From contig JAFGGQ010000106.1 in NCBI GenBank assembly GCA_016930435.1, positions 1-35,973 on the forward strand: a DNA stretch of 35,973 nt, in the 5' to 3' direction. Shown here piece after piece: positions 24,470-33,106 of the stretch; position 1 is the first letter of the stretch, and the number at the start of each line of letters is the position of its first letter. A program made the translations under genes and the position numbers. The notes below the pieces were generated by a model. It saw nothing but the letters and a program-made list of their open reading frames with translations. It was not told the DNA's origin and ran no database searches. Source of the DNA: a bacterium. GTDB taxonomy: Bacteria > UBP14 > UBA6098 > JAFGQG01.

Positions 24470-26695
24470 CTATTCATCAGACGGAGTTTCATCCCCGGTC
24501 GATCTTGCCAGCTTTTTCAGTAACAGCCTTATCAGCAGGAAAATAATCAGTGTAATAGCACCCAGTATCCAGACCAGTGATATGGCCAGGCCCTCCACCG
24601 AGAACAGGCTGGCGACCCAGTAAAGGAGAAGCAGTTCGATGAACCCGAAGATCAGAATCTTTAACAACTGTCCCACTATTTTCTTCTGGATCAGCTTGAA
24701 CCGGTTGATGAACCTCATGATCGCTTTTGCAAAGTACAGAAATCCCATCAGGGCTAAAATCACCACGATTGCTGTGAGAACGGCCTTTATGCCCTTTTGG
24801 GAATACCGGACCCTGACTTCGGGATAGGGAGCCCGGGAGTCCTCGGGCACAACATATTTCTGAAACCGGTGTAATGTGCCAACTTCGGGAATGGAGATGC
24901 GTACCGGAAAGACCCCCTTATCGGTGGAGGTGAAGCTCTGGGCGTAGTCCCGTACTTCTTCCTCCATTGCCACCTGCGCTTCCAGCATTTCCTTCATAGG
25001 GGCAGATTTTTGGGCCATGGCCGGGATATTGGACTCCATATCCATCCCCCCTAAGGCACGGCCGGCTTCATCGTAAACCACCCCGAAAAAAGCCTCCTGC
25101 ATGTTGCCCCCAAATCCCGTATAGCTGAAACCATGGGGTAGATACAAAGAGAGGTTGATAACGCTTACCGGCACATCTACCTTGGGAAGAACTACCTTTC
25201 TGCTGCCGAAAGAGCGTAATTTGCTGCCCCTTACAAAATATATGATCTCCACAGGGAAGGTGGTTGATTCCCCGCCCCCTCTGGATTTCTCCATGGGTAT
25301 CAATATCTGGTCAAAGGTCCCCTTTCCGGGCTTGGCCGGTTTGCCGTTCACAAAAAGCGACCATAGTTCTGCTTCCCGTGGCAAAAGCAGGGCTAAAAAT
25401 TGTTTCAGGTTGTTCCTCACGCTGTAGGTGCCCTTGACGATATAATTACCGTCGGTGGTAAGCAGGGCGATAAAAGAAGCATTATCGGCAGTGGCGACTT
25501 TTACCGGGAGATCTTCGTGTTTTTCAACACCGATAGGAATTATATAAGGGGTCTCCAGATACTTGAAGGCAAGGATGATGGGAAATGCCGCCCGACCCCA
25601 AAGGGCCTGGGGCAACTCCGAACGATCCACACGGGTAGCCGTCCTTAAGGATTCCTCTAATAGGCTGATCTCTACATTCGTGGTAGCCTCTACTCCCACA
25701 TAACCCTTCTCCCGCTCTACATTGAGACACCGTATAACCGGGAGGTTGACTGCTGCGGTGACCGCCTCCATGGTCAATTCCAGTTCGGCGTGAACGTTGA
25801 CCGATCCGCCAGTTGGAAATTTTAAATATGCGTTTATCAGACGGACCCCATCTCCCTCCTCCATCTTCCAGTCCCGGAGATTGGCGGAGCTGATACTCAG
25901 GATCCGGATTTCCTGGGGGACCTCGAAACGGAGTACGTCCACCTTGCCCTGTACAATGGAATAATTGAGCTCAACTGAGCCCTTCACCATTCCTTCCCCA
26001 ACCGAGAAAAGGGAATGAGTTTCGCCATAGAGCATGGGTTCCACATCCGCCTCCTGTTCCTCGGGGATCGCGGTCATCCATTCACAGAAAATGTAATCGG
26101 TTGAAGCCAGAAAGGCTTCTATTACGGTATTTCCGCCCGAAGTTCTGCGGAAAACCCTTCCGCCCGGGCTAATTCTGACGTCTTTGTCGGTGCCCGGCAG
26201 GGATAATTGGAAAAGTGTAGAGGATGACTGGGGCACATTCAAACGGAAATTGGCGACCTGCTCAGGTAGTTCCATGGCGAAACCAGTGGTGAATTTGAAT
26301 TCGCCCGGGCCTTGTATCAGGATGGTATGCTTGTGGTTTCGGGGGGTAATGGGTGCCGGCGTCCCGTTCAGCAGGGGATCCTGCAGCGGCAGGCTGAGAT
26401 CGAAAAGGGGAATCTCAACGTATCCGGCCTTCAATACTATTATCGAGAACCGGGCCTGGCCAATAATGCTCTCCCCCTTAATTTCGGCATCGTATTGGCC
26501 GCTGGGGAGAAGGTAGTCCACCGGGGGCCTGAGAAGGGTAGTATCTATCCTCATTGAAAGTTCGATAAGCTGGCGGAGCTCGGTCCAGGGGATCTCCACG
26601 TTGGTTTGGGGCAGTCTGGGCAGTGAATCGATCTCGGGATAAGCAAGAGTGGTGAAAAGGGACAGGAGCATAACAAGCAAAGCTAATTTTTTCAT
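24470..26695 (-). CDS. Large exported protein with three C-terminal membrane segments, unknown function
   Basis: I do not recognise this 741-residue protein. An N-terminal signal peptide (about 1-19) leads to some 600 residues of apparently beta-rich extracytoplasmic sequence. Three hydrophobic segments follow at about 637-657, 677-697 and 702-724, and the C-terminus is short and charged. A long Met- and Glu-rich stretch near 550-580 (AQKSAPMKEMLEAQVAMEEE) may be helical. The architecture suggests an inner-membrane-anchored periplasmic protein. A GGGGAG ribosome binding site precedes the ATG. It is followed by the FAH-family gene, with no evident functional link. Confidence 0.75.
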   Translation of the reverse strand: MKKLALLVMLLSLFTTLAYPEIDSLPRLPQTNVEIPWTELRQLIELSMRIDTTLLRPPVDYLLPSGQYDAEIKGESIIGQARFSIIVLKAGYVEIPLFDLSLPLQDPLLNGTPAPITPRNHKHTILIQGPGEFKFTTGFAMELPEQVANFRLNVPQSSSTLFQLSLPGTDKDVRISPGGRVFRRTSGGNTVIEAFLASTDYIFCEWMTAIPEEQEADVEPMLYGETHSLFSVGEGMVKGSVELNYSIVQGKVDVLRFEVPQEIRILSISSANLRDWKMEEGDGVRLINAYLKFPTGGSVNVHAELELTMEAVTAAVNLPVIRCLNVEREKGYVGVEATTNVEISLLEESLRTATRVDRSELPQALWGRAAFPIILAFKYLETPYIIPIGVEKHEDLPVKVATADNASFIALLTTDGNYIVKGTYSVRNNLKQFLALLLPREAELWSLFVNGKPAKPGKGTFDQILIPMEKSRGGGESTTFPVEIIYFVRGSKLRSFGSRKVVLPKVDVPVSVINLSLYLPHGFSYTGFGGNMQEAFFGVVYDEAGRALGGMDMESNIPAMAQKSAPMKEMLEAQVAMEEEVRDYAQSFTSTDKGVFPVRISIPEVGTLHRFQKYVVPEDSRAPYPEVRVRYSQKGIKAVLTAIVVILALMGFLYFAKAIMRFINRFKLIQKKIVGQLLKILIFGFIELLLLYWVASLFSVEGLAISLVWILGAITLIIFLLIRLLLKKLARSTGDETPSDE

Positions 26696-26789
26696 TTTAC
26701 TCCCCTTGTGTTCTAAAGGTGTATGTTTTATAGGTTAACTCAATATTATAGTGCTCAAGTTAATTTGGTTCAAGGGCAGGTAAACTCAA

Positions 26790-28313
26790 TTAAACATTAT
26801 TTATAGACGGGATCTGGGCATCCGTAGTAATATTCATACGGAGCTTGACCAATCCCGCCTCATCCCCTTCAAGTGGGAGGTGCGTAACATGCATTTCGCA
26901 GTTGTATAATTCCCCCAGTTTCCACACTGCAGTCCTGGTTTGGGGATTATACCTGGCGCTGGTAGCCAACGCAATAAGGGTTTCATCAAGGTTAAGGCTT
27001 TCAGATGCACCTTTCAGAACCTTTTTTTTAAGAAGGCTTATATTTTTAAGGATTTCGGAATGTATCAGGTCGGCATCATCAGGAATTTGGGCCAGAGCCT
27101 TTATGGCATTGATCACTGCTGCCGCTTCGGCATGCAGGAGGGGAGAGTTTTTCCCCGTGACCATTTGTCCGTCGGCCAATTCGATGGCTGCTCCACAGAA
27201 TACACCCTTATGCCCCTTGCCCGAAGATGGCCCCTCGTCTGCGGCCTTACGCGCGGCCAGAACTACACGGCGGTCCTCCGGCTTCAGGCTCAGCTTCTGC
27301 ATTAAATGCTCCGCTCGCTGGATTGTATCCGGTTTCTCGATGCCCAGGAAGACCTCTTTCTTATAGCGGAAGTACCGCCGAATGATTTCCTGTTTGGCGG
27401 CTTCCCGGCAGATTTCATCATCGGTGATGGCAAATCCGGCCATGTTCACCCCCATATTCGTGGGTGAATTATAGCGGTGGATGTAGTTGCCTTCCGCGGC
27501 GATCTTTGCAGTTATATTTTTCATAAGATCAAAGTTTTCAACGTCACGATTGTAATTGACGGCAATCTTATTATAATTCCTGAGATGAAATGGGTCCACC
27601 ATGTTGAAATCGCCCAAATCGGCAGTGGCAGCCTCATAGGCAATGTTGATGGGATGGTTCACATCCAGATTCCATATAGGGAAGGTTTCGAACTTGGCGA
27701 ATCCGGAGTTTATTCCGTGTTTGGTATCGTGATAGATCTGGGCGAGGCAAAGGGCCATTTTTCCGGAACCGCCACCCGCTCCCGTTACAATGACTATGGG
27801 CTTGGTAGTAGGAATATAGGTCATTTTCCCGAAGCCTGCCGGACTAACCACCCGCTCAAGATCGAAGGGATAACCCTCGATTACCGGCTGCGTATAAACC
27901 CGGTAACCATAATTTTCAATTTTACGCTTGAACCGCTTTGCGGTCTCCTCACCCCCGAAAAGCGAGAGGCAGATTGTGGAAATGTTCAATCCCCTTTCCC
28001 GGAGATCGTAAAGGTCCTTTTGTACCTGGCGATCGTAAGGCAGCCCGAAATCATTCCTCATTCGGCCCTTCTGAATATCCCTTGCGCTCACACAGTAGAT
28101 TATCTCAATATCATCGCCAAGGGCTTTCAATACCTTGACCTTGGTGTCCGGTTCGTAACCCGGCAATACCCTGGCGGCATGAAAATCATGGCAGAGCTTC
28201 CCCCCAAATTCCAGGTAAAGCTTTTCCCCGAACCTGGATACCCTGTCCTTGATCTCACGGGTCTGGATTCGCAAATATTCTTCTGTGCTGAATCCGGCCC
28301 TCTTATCTTTCAT
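26790..28313 (-). CDS. DUF1846 family protein
   Basis: A 507-residue member of the DUF1846 family, found mainly in anaerobes and fermenters, with known structures but no settled function. The opening FSTEEYLRIQTREIKDRV and YLEFGGKLCHDFHAARVLPG are diagnostic. A P-loop-like VTGAGGGSGKMALCLAQIY near 190 suggests nucleotide binding. The frame runs upstream to 28460, but those codons overlap the metallo-hydrolase gene and are not family sequence; the ATG at 28313 overlaps its stop as ATGA and fits homologues. Translational coupling suggests a functional link. Confidence 0.92.
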   Translation of the reverse strand: MKDKRAGFSTEEYLRIQTREIKDRVSRFGEKLYLEFGGKLCHDFHAARVLPGYEPDTKVKVLKALGDDIEIIYCVSARDIQKGRMRNDFGLPYDRQVQKDLYDLRERGLNISTICLSLFGGEETAKRFKRKIENYGYRVYTQPVIEGYPFDLERVVSPAGFGKMTYIPTTKPIVIVTGAGGGSGKMALCLAQIYHDTKHGINSGFAKFETFPIWNLDVNHPINIAYEAATADLGDFNMVDPFHLRNYNKIAVNYNRDVENFDLMKNITAKIAAEGNYIHRYNSPTNMGVNMAGFAITDDEICREAAKQEIIRRYFRYKKEVFLGIEKPDTIQRAEHLMQKLSLKPEDRRVVLAARKAADEGPSSGKGHKGVFCGAAIELADGQMVTGKNSPLLHAEAAAVINAIKALAQIPDDADLIHSEILKNISLLKKKVLKGASESLNLDETLIALATSARYNPQTRTAVWKLGELYNCEMHVTHLPLEGDEAGLVKLRMNITTDAQIPSINNV

Positions 28314-29695
28314 TGCGGGAGCTCCAACGATTCCCCGAGCACCGGGAGGTAAGTATTGAAGCCTTCTGCCCGAAGCTTCTCCTGGAAGGCGGAAGCGGAG
28401 GTTTCTTCGCCGTGAACTACAAAGACCATCCGCGGTTTTTGTTTGAATCCCCCGGCCCACTTCAGCAACTCCCGATAATCAGCGTGTGCGGAAAAGCTGT
28501 TGATCTTTTCAATATCTGCCTTGACCACGATCTCCATGCCCATCATCTTCACCTTTTTTGCGCCCTCCAGAATGTAACGCCCCAGGGTTCCCTCCGCCTG
28601 ATAACCCACAAAGAGAACCGTATTTTGAGGATTCCACAAACCATGTTTGAAATGGTGGCGGATCCGGCCACCGGTACACATTCCGCTGCCTGCAATGATA
28701 ACGCAGGGCTCCTTGCTCTCATTAAGAGCGGCTGATTCACGGGCGCTGTGAACATAAACCAGATTGGAGAAACTTAAGGGATCCTCGTAGCGGGTCAGGG
28801 CCTCATAATCGTAAAGCTCTCTGTGCTTTTTAAAGATCTCGGTGGCCTTGATTGCCAATGGGCTGTCAAGGTAGATCTTTTCGTGGGGCAATTTCCCCTC
28901 CAGCTTCAGCTTGTTTAATGAATAAAGTAACTCCTGGGTTCTCTCTATGGCGAAGGAAGGGATGAATAGCTTGCCCCCCTTTTGGTAAGTTTCCACAATT
29001 ACCTTTAAAAGCAGCTCATCTCTTTTGGTGATATCTTTATGAAGCCGGTCGCCATAGGTTGACTCGATGAACAGGTAATCCGCCTCCTCGATGAAAGTAG
29101 GGTTCTGAATTATAGGGACATTCCACTGGCCCAGGTCGCCGGAAAACACAAGCTTGGTCTCCTGGCCATTCTCCTTGATAAATAATTCAATTATCGCGGA
29201 ACCTATGATGTGCCCGGCATCGCGATAACGGACGGAGATCTCCTTTGTGACAGGGTATAGCTCATCATAATCCGCCTCGAAAAAATTCTTCATTGCCCTC
29301 TTGGCTGCCTTGACCGTGTAAAGTGGCCTCCGGGCAGGCAGGCCCAACCTCTTGCGGCGGCGGTTCTCACGCTCCGTTTCCGATTCCTGAATACTGCCAC
29401 TGTCCTCTAACATTATCTCGCAAAGATCGATTGTCGCAGGTGTGGTAATTACCTTGCCATTGAAACCCATGGATTTTAACTTGGGGATCAGGCCGGAATG
29501 ATCGATATGAGCATGGGTCAGGAAAACATAGTCGATCTGCTGCGCATCAAAAAGAAAGGGCTCATAGTTCAGCTTGGTGATCTTTTTACTGCCCTGAAAC
29601 ATACCGCAATCCACTAATACCTGAGTCTGATTAACCTGAATCCAATAGCAGGAGCCGGTTACGATCCGGGCCGCCCCGCAAAACCTTAATTTCAT
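28310..29695 (-). CDS. Beta-CASP metallo-beta-lactamase fold RNA-processing-type hydrolase
   Basis: A 461-residue protein of the CPSF73-like family, zinc-dependent nucleases acting on RNA. The metal site H61-A-H63-I-D65-H66 is followed by the DAGHIIGSAI histidine and GDLGQW aspartate. A beta-CASP insert includes FIPSFAIERTQELLY and IAGSGMCTGGRIRHH, then FSAHADY, and the C-terminal RMMBL-like part has VFVVHGEETSASAF. Bacterial members are generally annotated as exonucleases involved in RNA processing; whether this one is an exo- or endonuclease is not evident. It is coupled to the DUF1846 gene downstream. Confidence 0.94.
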   Translation of the reverse strand: MKLRFCGAARIVTGSCYWIQVNQTQVLVDCGMFQGSKKITKLNYEPFLFDAQQIDYVFLTHAHIDHSGLIPKLKSMGFNGKVITTPATIDLCEIMLEDSGSIQESETERENRRRKRLGLPARRPLYTVKAAKRAMKNFFEADYDELYPVTKEISVRYRDAGHIIGSAIIELFIKENGQETKLVFSGDLGQWNVPIIQNPTFIEEADYLFIESTYGDRLHKDITKRDELLLKVIVETYQKGGKLFIPSFAIERTQELLYSLNKLKLEGKLPHEKIYLDSPLAIKATEIFKKHRELYDYEALTRYEDPLSFSNLVYVHSARESAALNESKEPCVIIAGSGMCTGGRIRHHFKHGLWNPQNTVLFVGYQAEGTLGRYILEGAKKVKMMGMEIVVKADIEKINSFSAHADYRELLKWAGGFKQKPRMVFVVHGEETSASAFQEKLRAEGFNTYLPVLGESLELPQ

Positions 29696-29998
29696 TTAAA
29701 ACTCACTTTCGTTATTGATTCTTAGCATCATTTTTTTGTAACTAATTCGTACATGAACCTGAAAATGTAATTTATAACAAACCGCAAGGTTTAGCTATTG
29801 TTTTTTTATATTTGAGCCATAATTTACGCCGGCTTGCCATGTAACATCCGGCCAATCAACCGTTATGTTTGTCTTATTTGCCGGATCAAGGTATTGTTCG
29901 GTTCCCTTTTTTGCTGGGGATTCATAGGTTGACCATTATTGTTTTGACAAAGAAAAGATTTTGTTTATTTTCATTATAAAACAAAAGTTTTGGTTTAA
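29696..29998. other. Divergent intergenic region
   Basis: This 303-bp AT-rich region separates the minus-strand metallo-hydrolase from the plus-strand DUF456 gene and must hold both promoters. A plus-strand candidate is described separately. GCCGG and CCGGC near 29829-29852 could form a weak hairpin. No gene or RNA was recognised. Confidence 0.5.
29944..29971 (+). promoter_or_regulatory. Candidate promoter of the DUF456 gene
   Basis: TTGACA (29944-29949) and TATTTT (29966-29971) are 16 nt apart, 28 bp before the start codon. The -35 is perfect, the -10 is weak. Confidence 0.4.
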
Positions 29999-30499
29999 AT
30001 GAACCTGATTTCGATCATAATCTATTATCTTCTGGCTTTTATAGCACTGGTAGTAACCCCCTTTGCTATACCCGGTACCTATGTTATTCTGGGCGCCACG
30101 CTGGTTTTCAGTTTTATATATGGTTTTGATCCTTTTCCCTGGTATATTCTGGTTATCTTTGTGGTGCTTACAGCCCTGGGTGAGTTGATTGAATTTGTGC
30201 TGGGGATCTATACGGTAAAGCGTTATGGTGGTTCTAAATGGGGGATGATTGGCGCCTTTATCGGGGGCATCGTAGGGGCCATGGCGGGATCGGCAATTGT
30301 GCCCCTTTTGGGCACCGCGATCGGAATGTTCGTCGGGGCCTTTGTGCTGGCGATTATCGGTGAGTACCTCTATACCAAAAAGCAGTACCAGTCCTTCAAG
30401 GCGGGTTGGGGCGCCTTCGTGGGCCGGGTGGCAGGACTTTCATTTAAATACGCCTGCATATTTGCCATGATCACGATATCGGTTTTCTATGTTCGCTAA
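29999..30499 (+). CDS. DUF456 family integral membrane protein
   Basis: A 166-residue hydrophobic protein with about five membrane segments. Characteristic are PFAIPGTYVILGA near the N-terminus and the glycine-rich IGAFIGGIVGAMAGSA and GTAIGMFVGAFVLAIIGE repeats that form the DUF456 core. Function of the family is unknown. No clear Shine-Dalgarno precedes the ATG (the upstream bases are GGTTTAA), so translation may start on a short or weak leader. It opens the only plus-strand block in the window, 110 bp upstream of pyrR. Confidence 0.85.
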   Translation: MNLISIIIYYLLAFIALVVTPFAIPGTYVILGATLVFSFIYGFDPFPWYILVIFVVLTALGELIEFVLGIYTVKRYGGSKWGMIGAFIGGIVGAMAGSAIVPLLGTAIGMFVGAFVLAIIGEYLYTKKQYQSFKAGWGAFVGRVAGLSFKYACIFAMITISVFYVR

Positions 30500-30535
30500 A
30501 GGGAAATTTATTCTTTTATTTTATATTCTTTACAG

Positions 30536-30563
30536 TTGACAAAGGCTTCATGGACTTTATCTT
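30536..30563 (+). promoter_or_regulatory. Promoter of pyrR-pyrB
   Basis: TTGACA (30536-30541) and TATCTT (30558-30563) are 16 nt apart, about 45 bp before pyrR. Confidence 0.5.
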
Positions 30564-30568
30564 TTCAA

Positions 30569-30582
30569 AAACCAGAAGGGTT
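30569..30582 (+). promoter_or_regulatory. Possible PyrR-binding hairpin in the pyrR leader
   Basis: AAACCAGAAGGGTT can fold as AACC-loop-GGTT and agrees at 11 of 14 positions, counting its wildcard positions, with the PyrR-binding loop consensus I recall from Bacillus. It lies 17 nt before the AGGAG of pyrR. No terminator follows, so control would act on translation or RNA stability. Confidence 0.3.
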
Positions 30583-30608
30583 AAAGCAGTAATATAACAG
30601 GAGCTAAT

Positions 30609-31151
30609 ATGAAGGAAGCAATGACGGCGGGTGAGATCAAAAGATCACTGGCCCGTATCGCTTATGAAATCCTGGAGAAGAATGACGGTGTGCAGGATCT
30701 TGCCCTGATCGGGATTCGCACCAGGGGTATTTATCTGGCCGATCGGTTGGCCACGACCATCGAGCGGCTGGAGGGCAAGAAACCGCTTCAGGGTACCATT
30801 GATATCACACTTTACCGTGATGATTTCAAGGAGATTATAGCAATACCAACCGCCCAGGGGACGGATATAATGTTCGATCTGAACGGGGTTAATGTGGTAC
30901 TGGTGGATGATGTCCTATATACCGGGCGGACTGTCCGTGCGGCAATCGACGTGATAATCGACTTTGGCCGGCCACGAACTATCCAGCTTGCCGTACTGGT
31001 GGACCGGGGCCTTCGTGAATTCCCTATTCACGCCGACTACATTGGCAAAGAACTATTTACACAGACAAACCAATTTGTGGAGGTGCTGGTCAAGGAAAAA
31101 GACGGCGCGGATAAGGTGTTGATCCTGGAAAAAGGGGAGGCGGTAAAATGA
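30609..31151 (+). CDS. pyrR: Bifunctional pyrimidine regulator / uracil phosphoribosyltransferase
   Basis: A 180-residue phosphoribosyltransferase-fold protein that binds pyr mRNA in a UMP-dependent way and can convert uracil and PRPP to UMP. The PRPP-binding motif VVLVDDVLYTGRT is at 96-108, and ALIGIRTRGIYLADRLA plus TLYRDDF match PyrR rather than other family members. AGGAG precedes the ATG by 5 nt. The gene overlaps pyrB by 4 bp (ATGA), the usual arrangement for autoregulated pyr operons. Confidence 0.96.
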   Translation: MKEAMTAGEIKRSLARIAYEILEKNDGVQDLALIGIRTRGIYLADRLATTIERLEGKKPLQGTIDITLYRDDFKEIIAIPTAQGTDIMFDLNGVNVVLVDDVLYTGRTVRAAIDVIIDFGRPRTIQLAVLVDRGLREFPIHADYIGKELFTQTNQFVEVLVKEKDGADKVLILEKGEAVK

Positions 31152-32083
31152 GTTTAAAATCAAAGAACTTGCTTGGTATCGAACAACTGAGCAAGGGCGA
31201 AATATTTGAGATACTGAATGCGGCCACCTCCTTTCGCAAGATACTCGACCGCCCCATCAAGAAGGTTCCTACGCTGAGGGGTATAACCGTTGCCAACCTG
31301 TTCTTCGAGGATTCTACACGCACCCGAACCTCCTTCGAGCTGGCAGAGAAAAGGCTTTCGGCGGAAACAGTAAATTTTTCGGCATCTACTTCAAGCCTGA
31401 AGAAGGGCGAAAGCCTGCGGGATACCGTGGAGAACATCGAGGCTATGCAGGTGGACATAGTGGTCATGCGTCATTCCGCGCCCGGCGCGCCAAACTTTCT
31501 GGCACGGCGGATCAAGTCGGCGGTTATCAACGCAGGCGACGGCTGCCATGAACACCCCACACAGGCGCTCCTGGATGTCTATACCATGAGAGAATACTTC
31601 CCAACTTTCGAGGGACTACGCGTAGTTATAGTAGGGGATATCAAACACAGCCGGGTTGCCGGTTCGGACATCAGGGCACTTAAAAAGCTGGGCGCCTCTG
31701 TAGCAGTGTGCGGCCCCCGTACGCTCCTCCCAATTGGCATAGAAAAGCTGGGTGCTGAGGTGTATTCCGATCTGAACAAGGCCATTAAAGGCGCTAATGT
31801 ACTATATCTGCTGCGCCTGCAACTGGAACGGCAGCACGGCGGGTATATCCCATCACTGAGGGAGTACACCCAGCTCTATGGCATAGATGTTGATAAGCTG
31901 AAACTGCTTTCCGATGATTATATCGTGATGCATCCCGGACCCATGAACCGGGGCGTGGAGATTACCCAGGAGGTCGCCGACCACGAACGCGCAGTTATCC
32001 TGGAACAGGTAACCAACGGGGTTGCCGTCCGGATGGCTATCCTCTATCTGTCCGCCAGCCTGATAAGGGACCTGGAAAAGTAG
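31148..32083 (+). CDS. pyrB: Aspartate carbamoyltransferase, catalytic subunit
   Basis: The enzyme that joins carbamoyl phosphate and aspartate in de novo pyrimidine synthesis; 311 residues, the normal catalytic chain. The carbamoyl-phosphate motif STRTRTS is at 56-62 in FFEDSTRTRTSFELAEKRL. HPTQALLD (about 137-144), the aspartate-binding LLRLQLER loop and the C-terminal MHPGPMNRG are all present. No pyrI or pyrC gene follows; the next gene is a YhaM-like nuclease 7 bp downstream. Confidence 0.97.
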   Translation: MSLKSKNLLGIEQLSKGEIFEILNAATSFRKILDRPIKKVPTLRGITVANLFFEDSTRTRTSFELAEKRLSAETVNFSASTSSLKKGESLRDTVENIEAMQVDIVVMRHSAPGAPNFLARRIKSAVINAGDGCHEHPTQALLDVYTMREYFPTFEGLRVVIVGDIKHSRVAGSDIRALKKLGASVAVCGPRTLLPIGIEKLGAEVYSDLNKAIKGANVLYLLRLQLERQHGGYIPSLREYTQLYGIDVDKLKLLSDDYIVMHPGPMNRGVEITQEVADHERAVILEQVTNGVAVRMAILYLSASLIRDLEK

Positions 32084-32090
32084 GCCCGAG

Positions 32091-33035
32091 ATGAAAGCAA
32101 TCTACATCCAGGACATCGAACCGGGCCTGGTGTTTACATCCTGCTTCGCATTGCGAAAGGTGGAACTGCGCGATTCCGGCGGGAAACAATACCTCGTGCT
32201 GGAGTTGGGTGACCGGACCGGGCGCCTGCGCGCAACATACTGGGGCAGCAACTCATCACGCCTTGCAAGGTCGCTCTCCCTCTACGACCTGGTAGAGATC
32301 GAGGGGCAGGGAACCGTCTTCAGGGACGAACTCGAAATAAAGATCGATAATATCCGCCAGGTTGCCGCCGGAGAGTATGACAATACCGACTTTATTCCAA
32401 CAAGCGCTACCCCGCCTCAAAAGCTCATGGATGAATACCGGAAATGGGTCAAAAGCATTGAAAATGAATATTTATTCGGAATTTTCAGGGAACTTTTCCG
32501 TTCCAAAGACTTCAAGGGTCGCTTTATGCTGGCGCCCGGCGGCAAGCTATGGCACCATGCATATTTAGGGGGACTGCTGGAACATACCATGAGCGTCGCT
32601 GGTATCTGCCAGAAGGCCGCAGAACTCTACCCGGGCGTTAACCGGGACCTCCTGATAACCGGCGCACTGCTGCACGATGTGGGGAAAGCCTATGAAATGG
32701 TATGGACCACCTTTATCGATTACTCGGTACGGGGCCGGCTGGAAGGACATATCTCCATCGGCGCGCAGATGGTCAGGGAGGCAATCACACATATAAAAGA
32801 TTTCCCGGAAGACCTTGCCAATAAAGTCATACACCTCATCCTTGCACACCAGGGGGAAAAGCAGTACGGCTCACCGGTAGTCCCTATGATGATGGAGGCC
32901 GTTATACTATACTTCGCCGACCAGCTCGATTCCCAGGCATCCGCATTCAGCAGGATAATCGAATCGGAACGTGATGGCAAAAAGGTTTGGAGCGACTGGG
33001 TACACCTCATCGATCGCTTTATCTACCTTAAATAA
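32091..33035 (+). CDS. YhaM-type 3'-5' exoribonuclease (OB-fold + HD domain)
   Basis: A 314-residue protein joining an N-terminal OB-fold (about 12-95, with DRTGRLRATYWG) to an HD phosphohydrolase domain. Metal ligands are seen as H156 and H165 (WHHAYLGGLLEHT) and the HD pair H195-D196 in GALLHDVGKAYE. In Bacillus, YhaM trims RNA and single-stranded DNA 3' ends. Coupling to pyrR-pyrB is by operon position only; dihydroorotase would be the more usual neighbour. The gene runs towards the lipoprotein gene with a 71-bp convergent gap. Confidence 0.92.
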   Translation: MKAIYIQDIEPGLVFTSCFALRKVELRDSGGKQYLVLELGDRTGRLRATYWGSNSSRLARSLSLYDLVEIEGQGTVFRDELEIKIDNIRQVAAGEYDNTDFIPTSATPPQKLMDEYRKWVKSIENEYLFGIFRELFRSKDFKGRFMLAPGGKLWHHAYLGGLLEHTMSVAGICQKAAELYPGVNRDLLITGALLHDVGKAYEMVWTTFIDYSVRGRLEGHISIGAQMVREAITHIKDFPEDLANKVIHLILAHQGEKQYGSPVVPMMMEAVILYFADQLDSQASAFSRIIESERDGKKVWSDWVHLIDRFIYLK

Positions 33036-33106
33036 AGCATTGAGGATAGATAATCCCCGGAGCTATTTACTATTCAATAATAACAATTTCCCATAGCGGC
33101 GAAAAC

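Noticed and set aside
28314-28460. Upstream extension of the DUF1846 reading frame
   Set aside because: It overlaps the end of the metallo-hydrolase gene and is not family sequence; the ATGA junction at 28313 is a better start.
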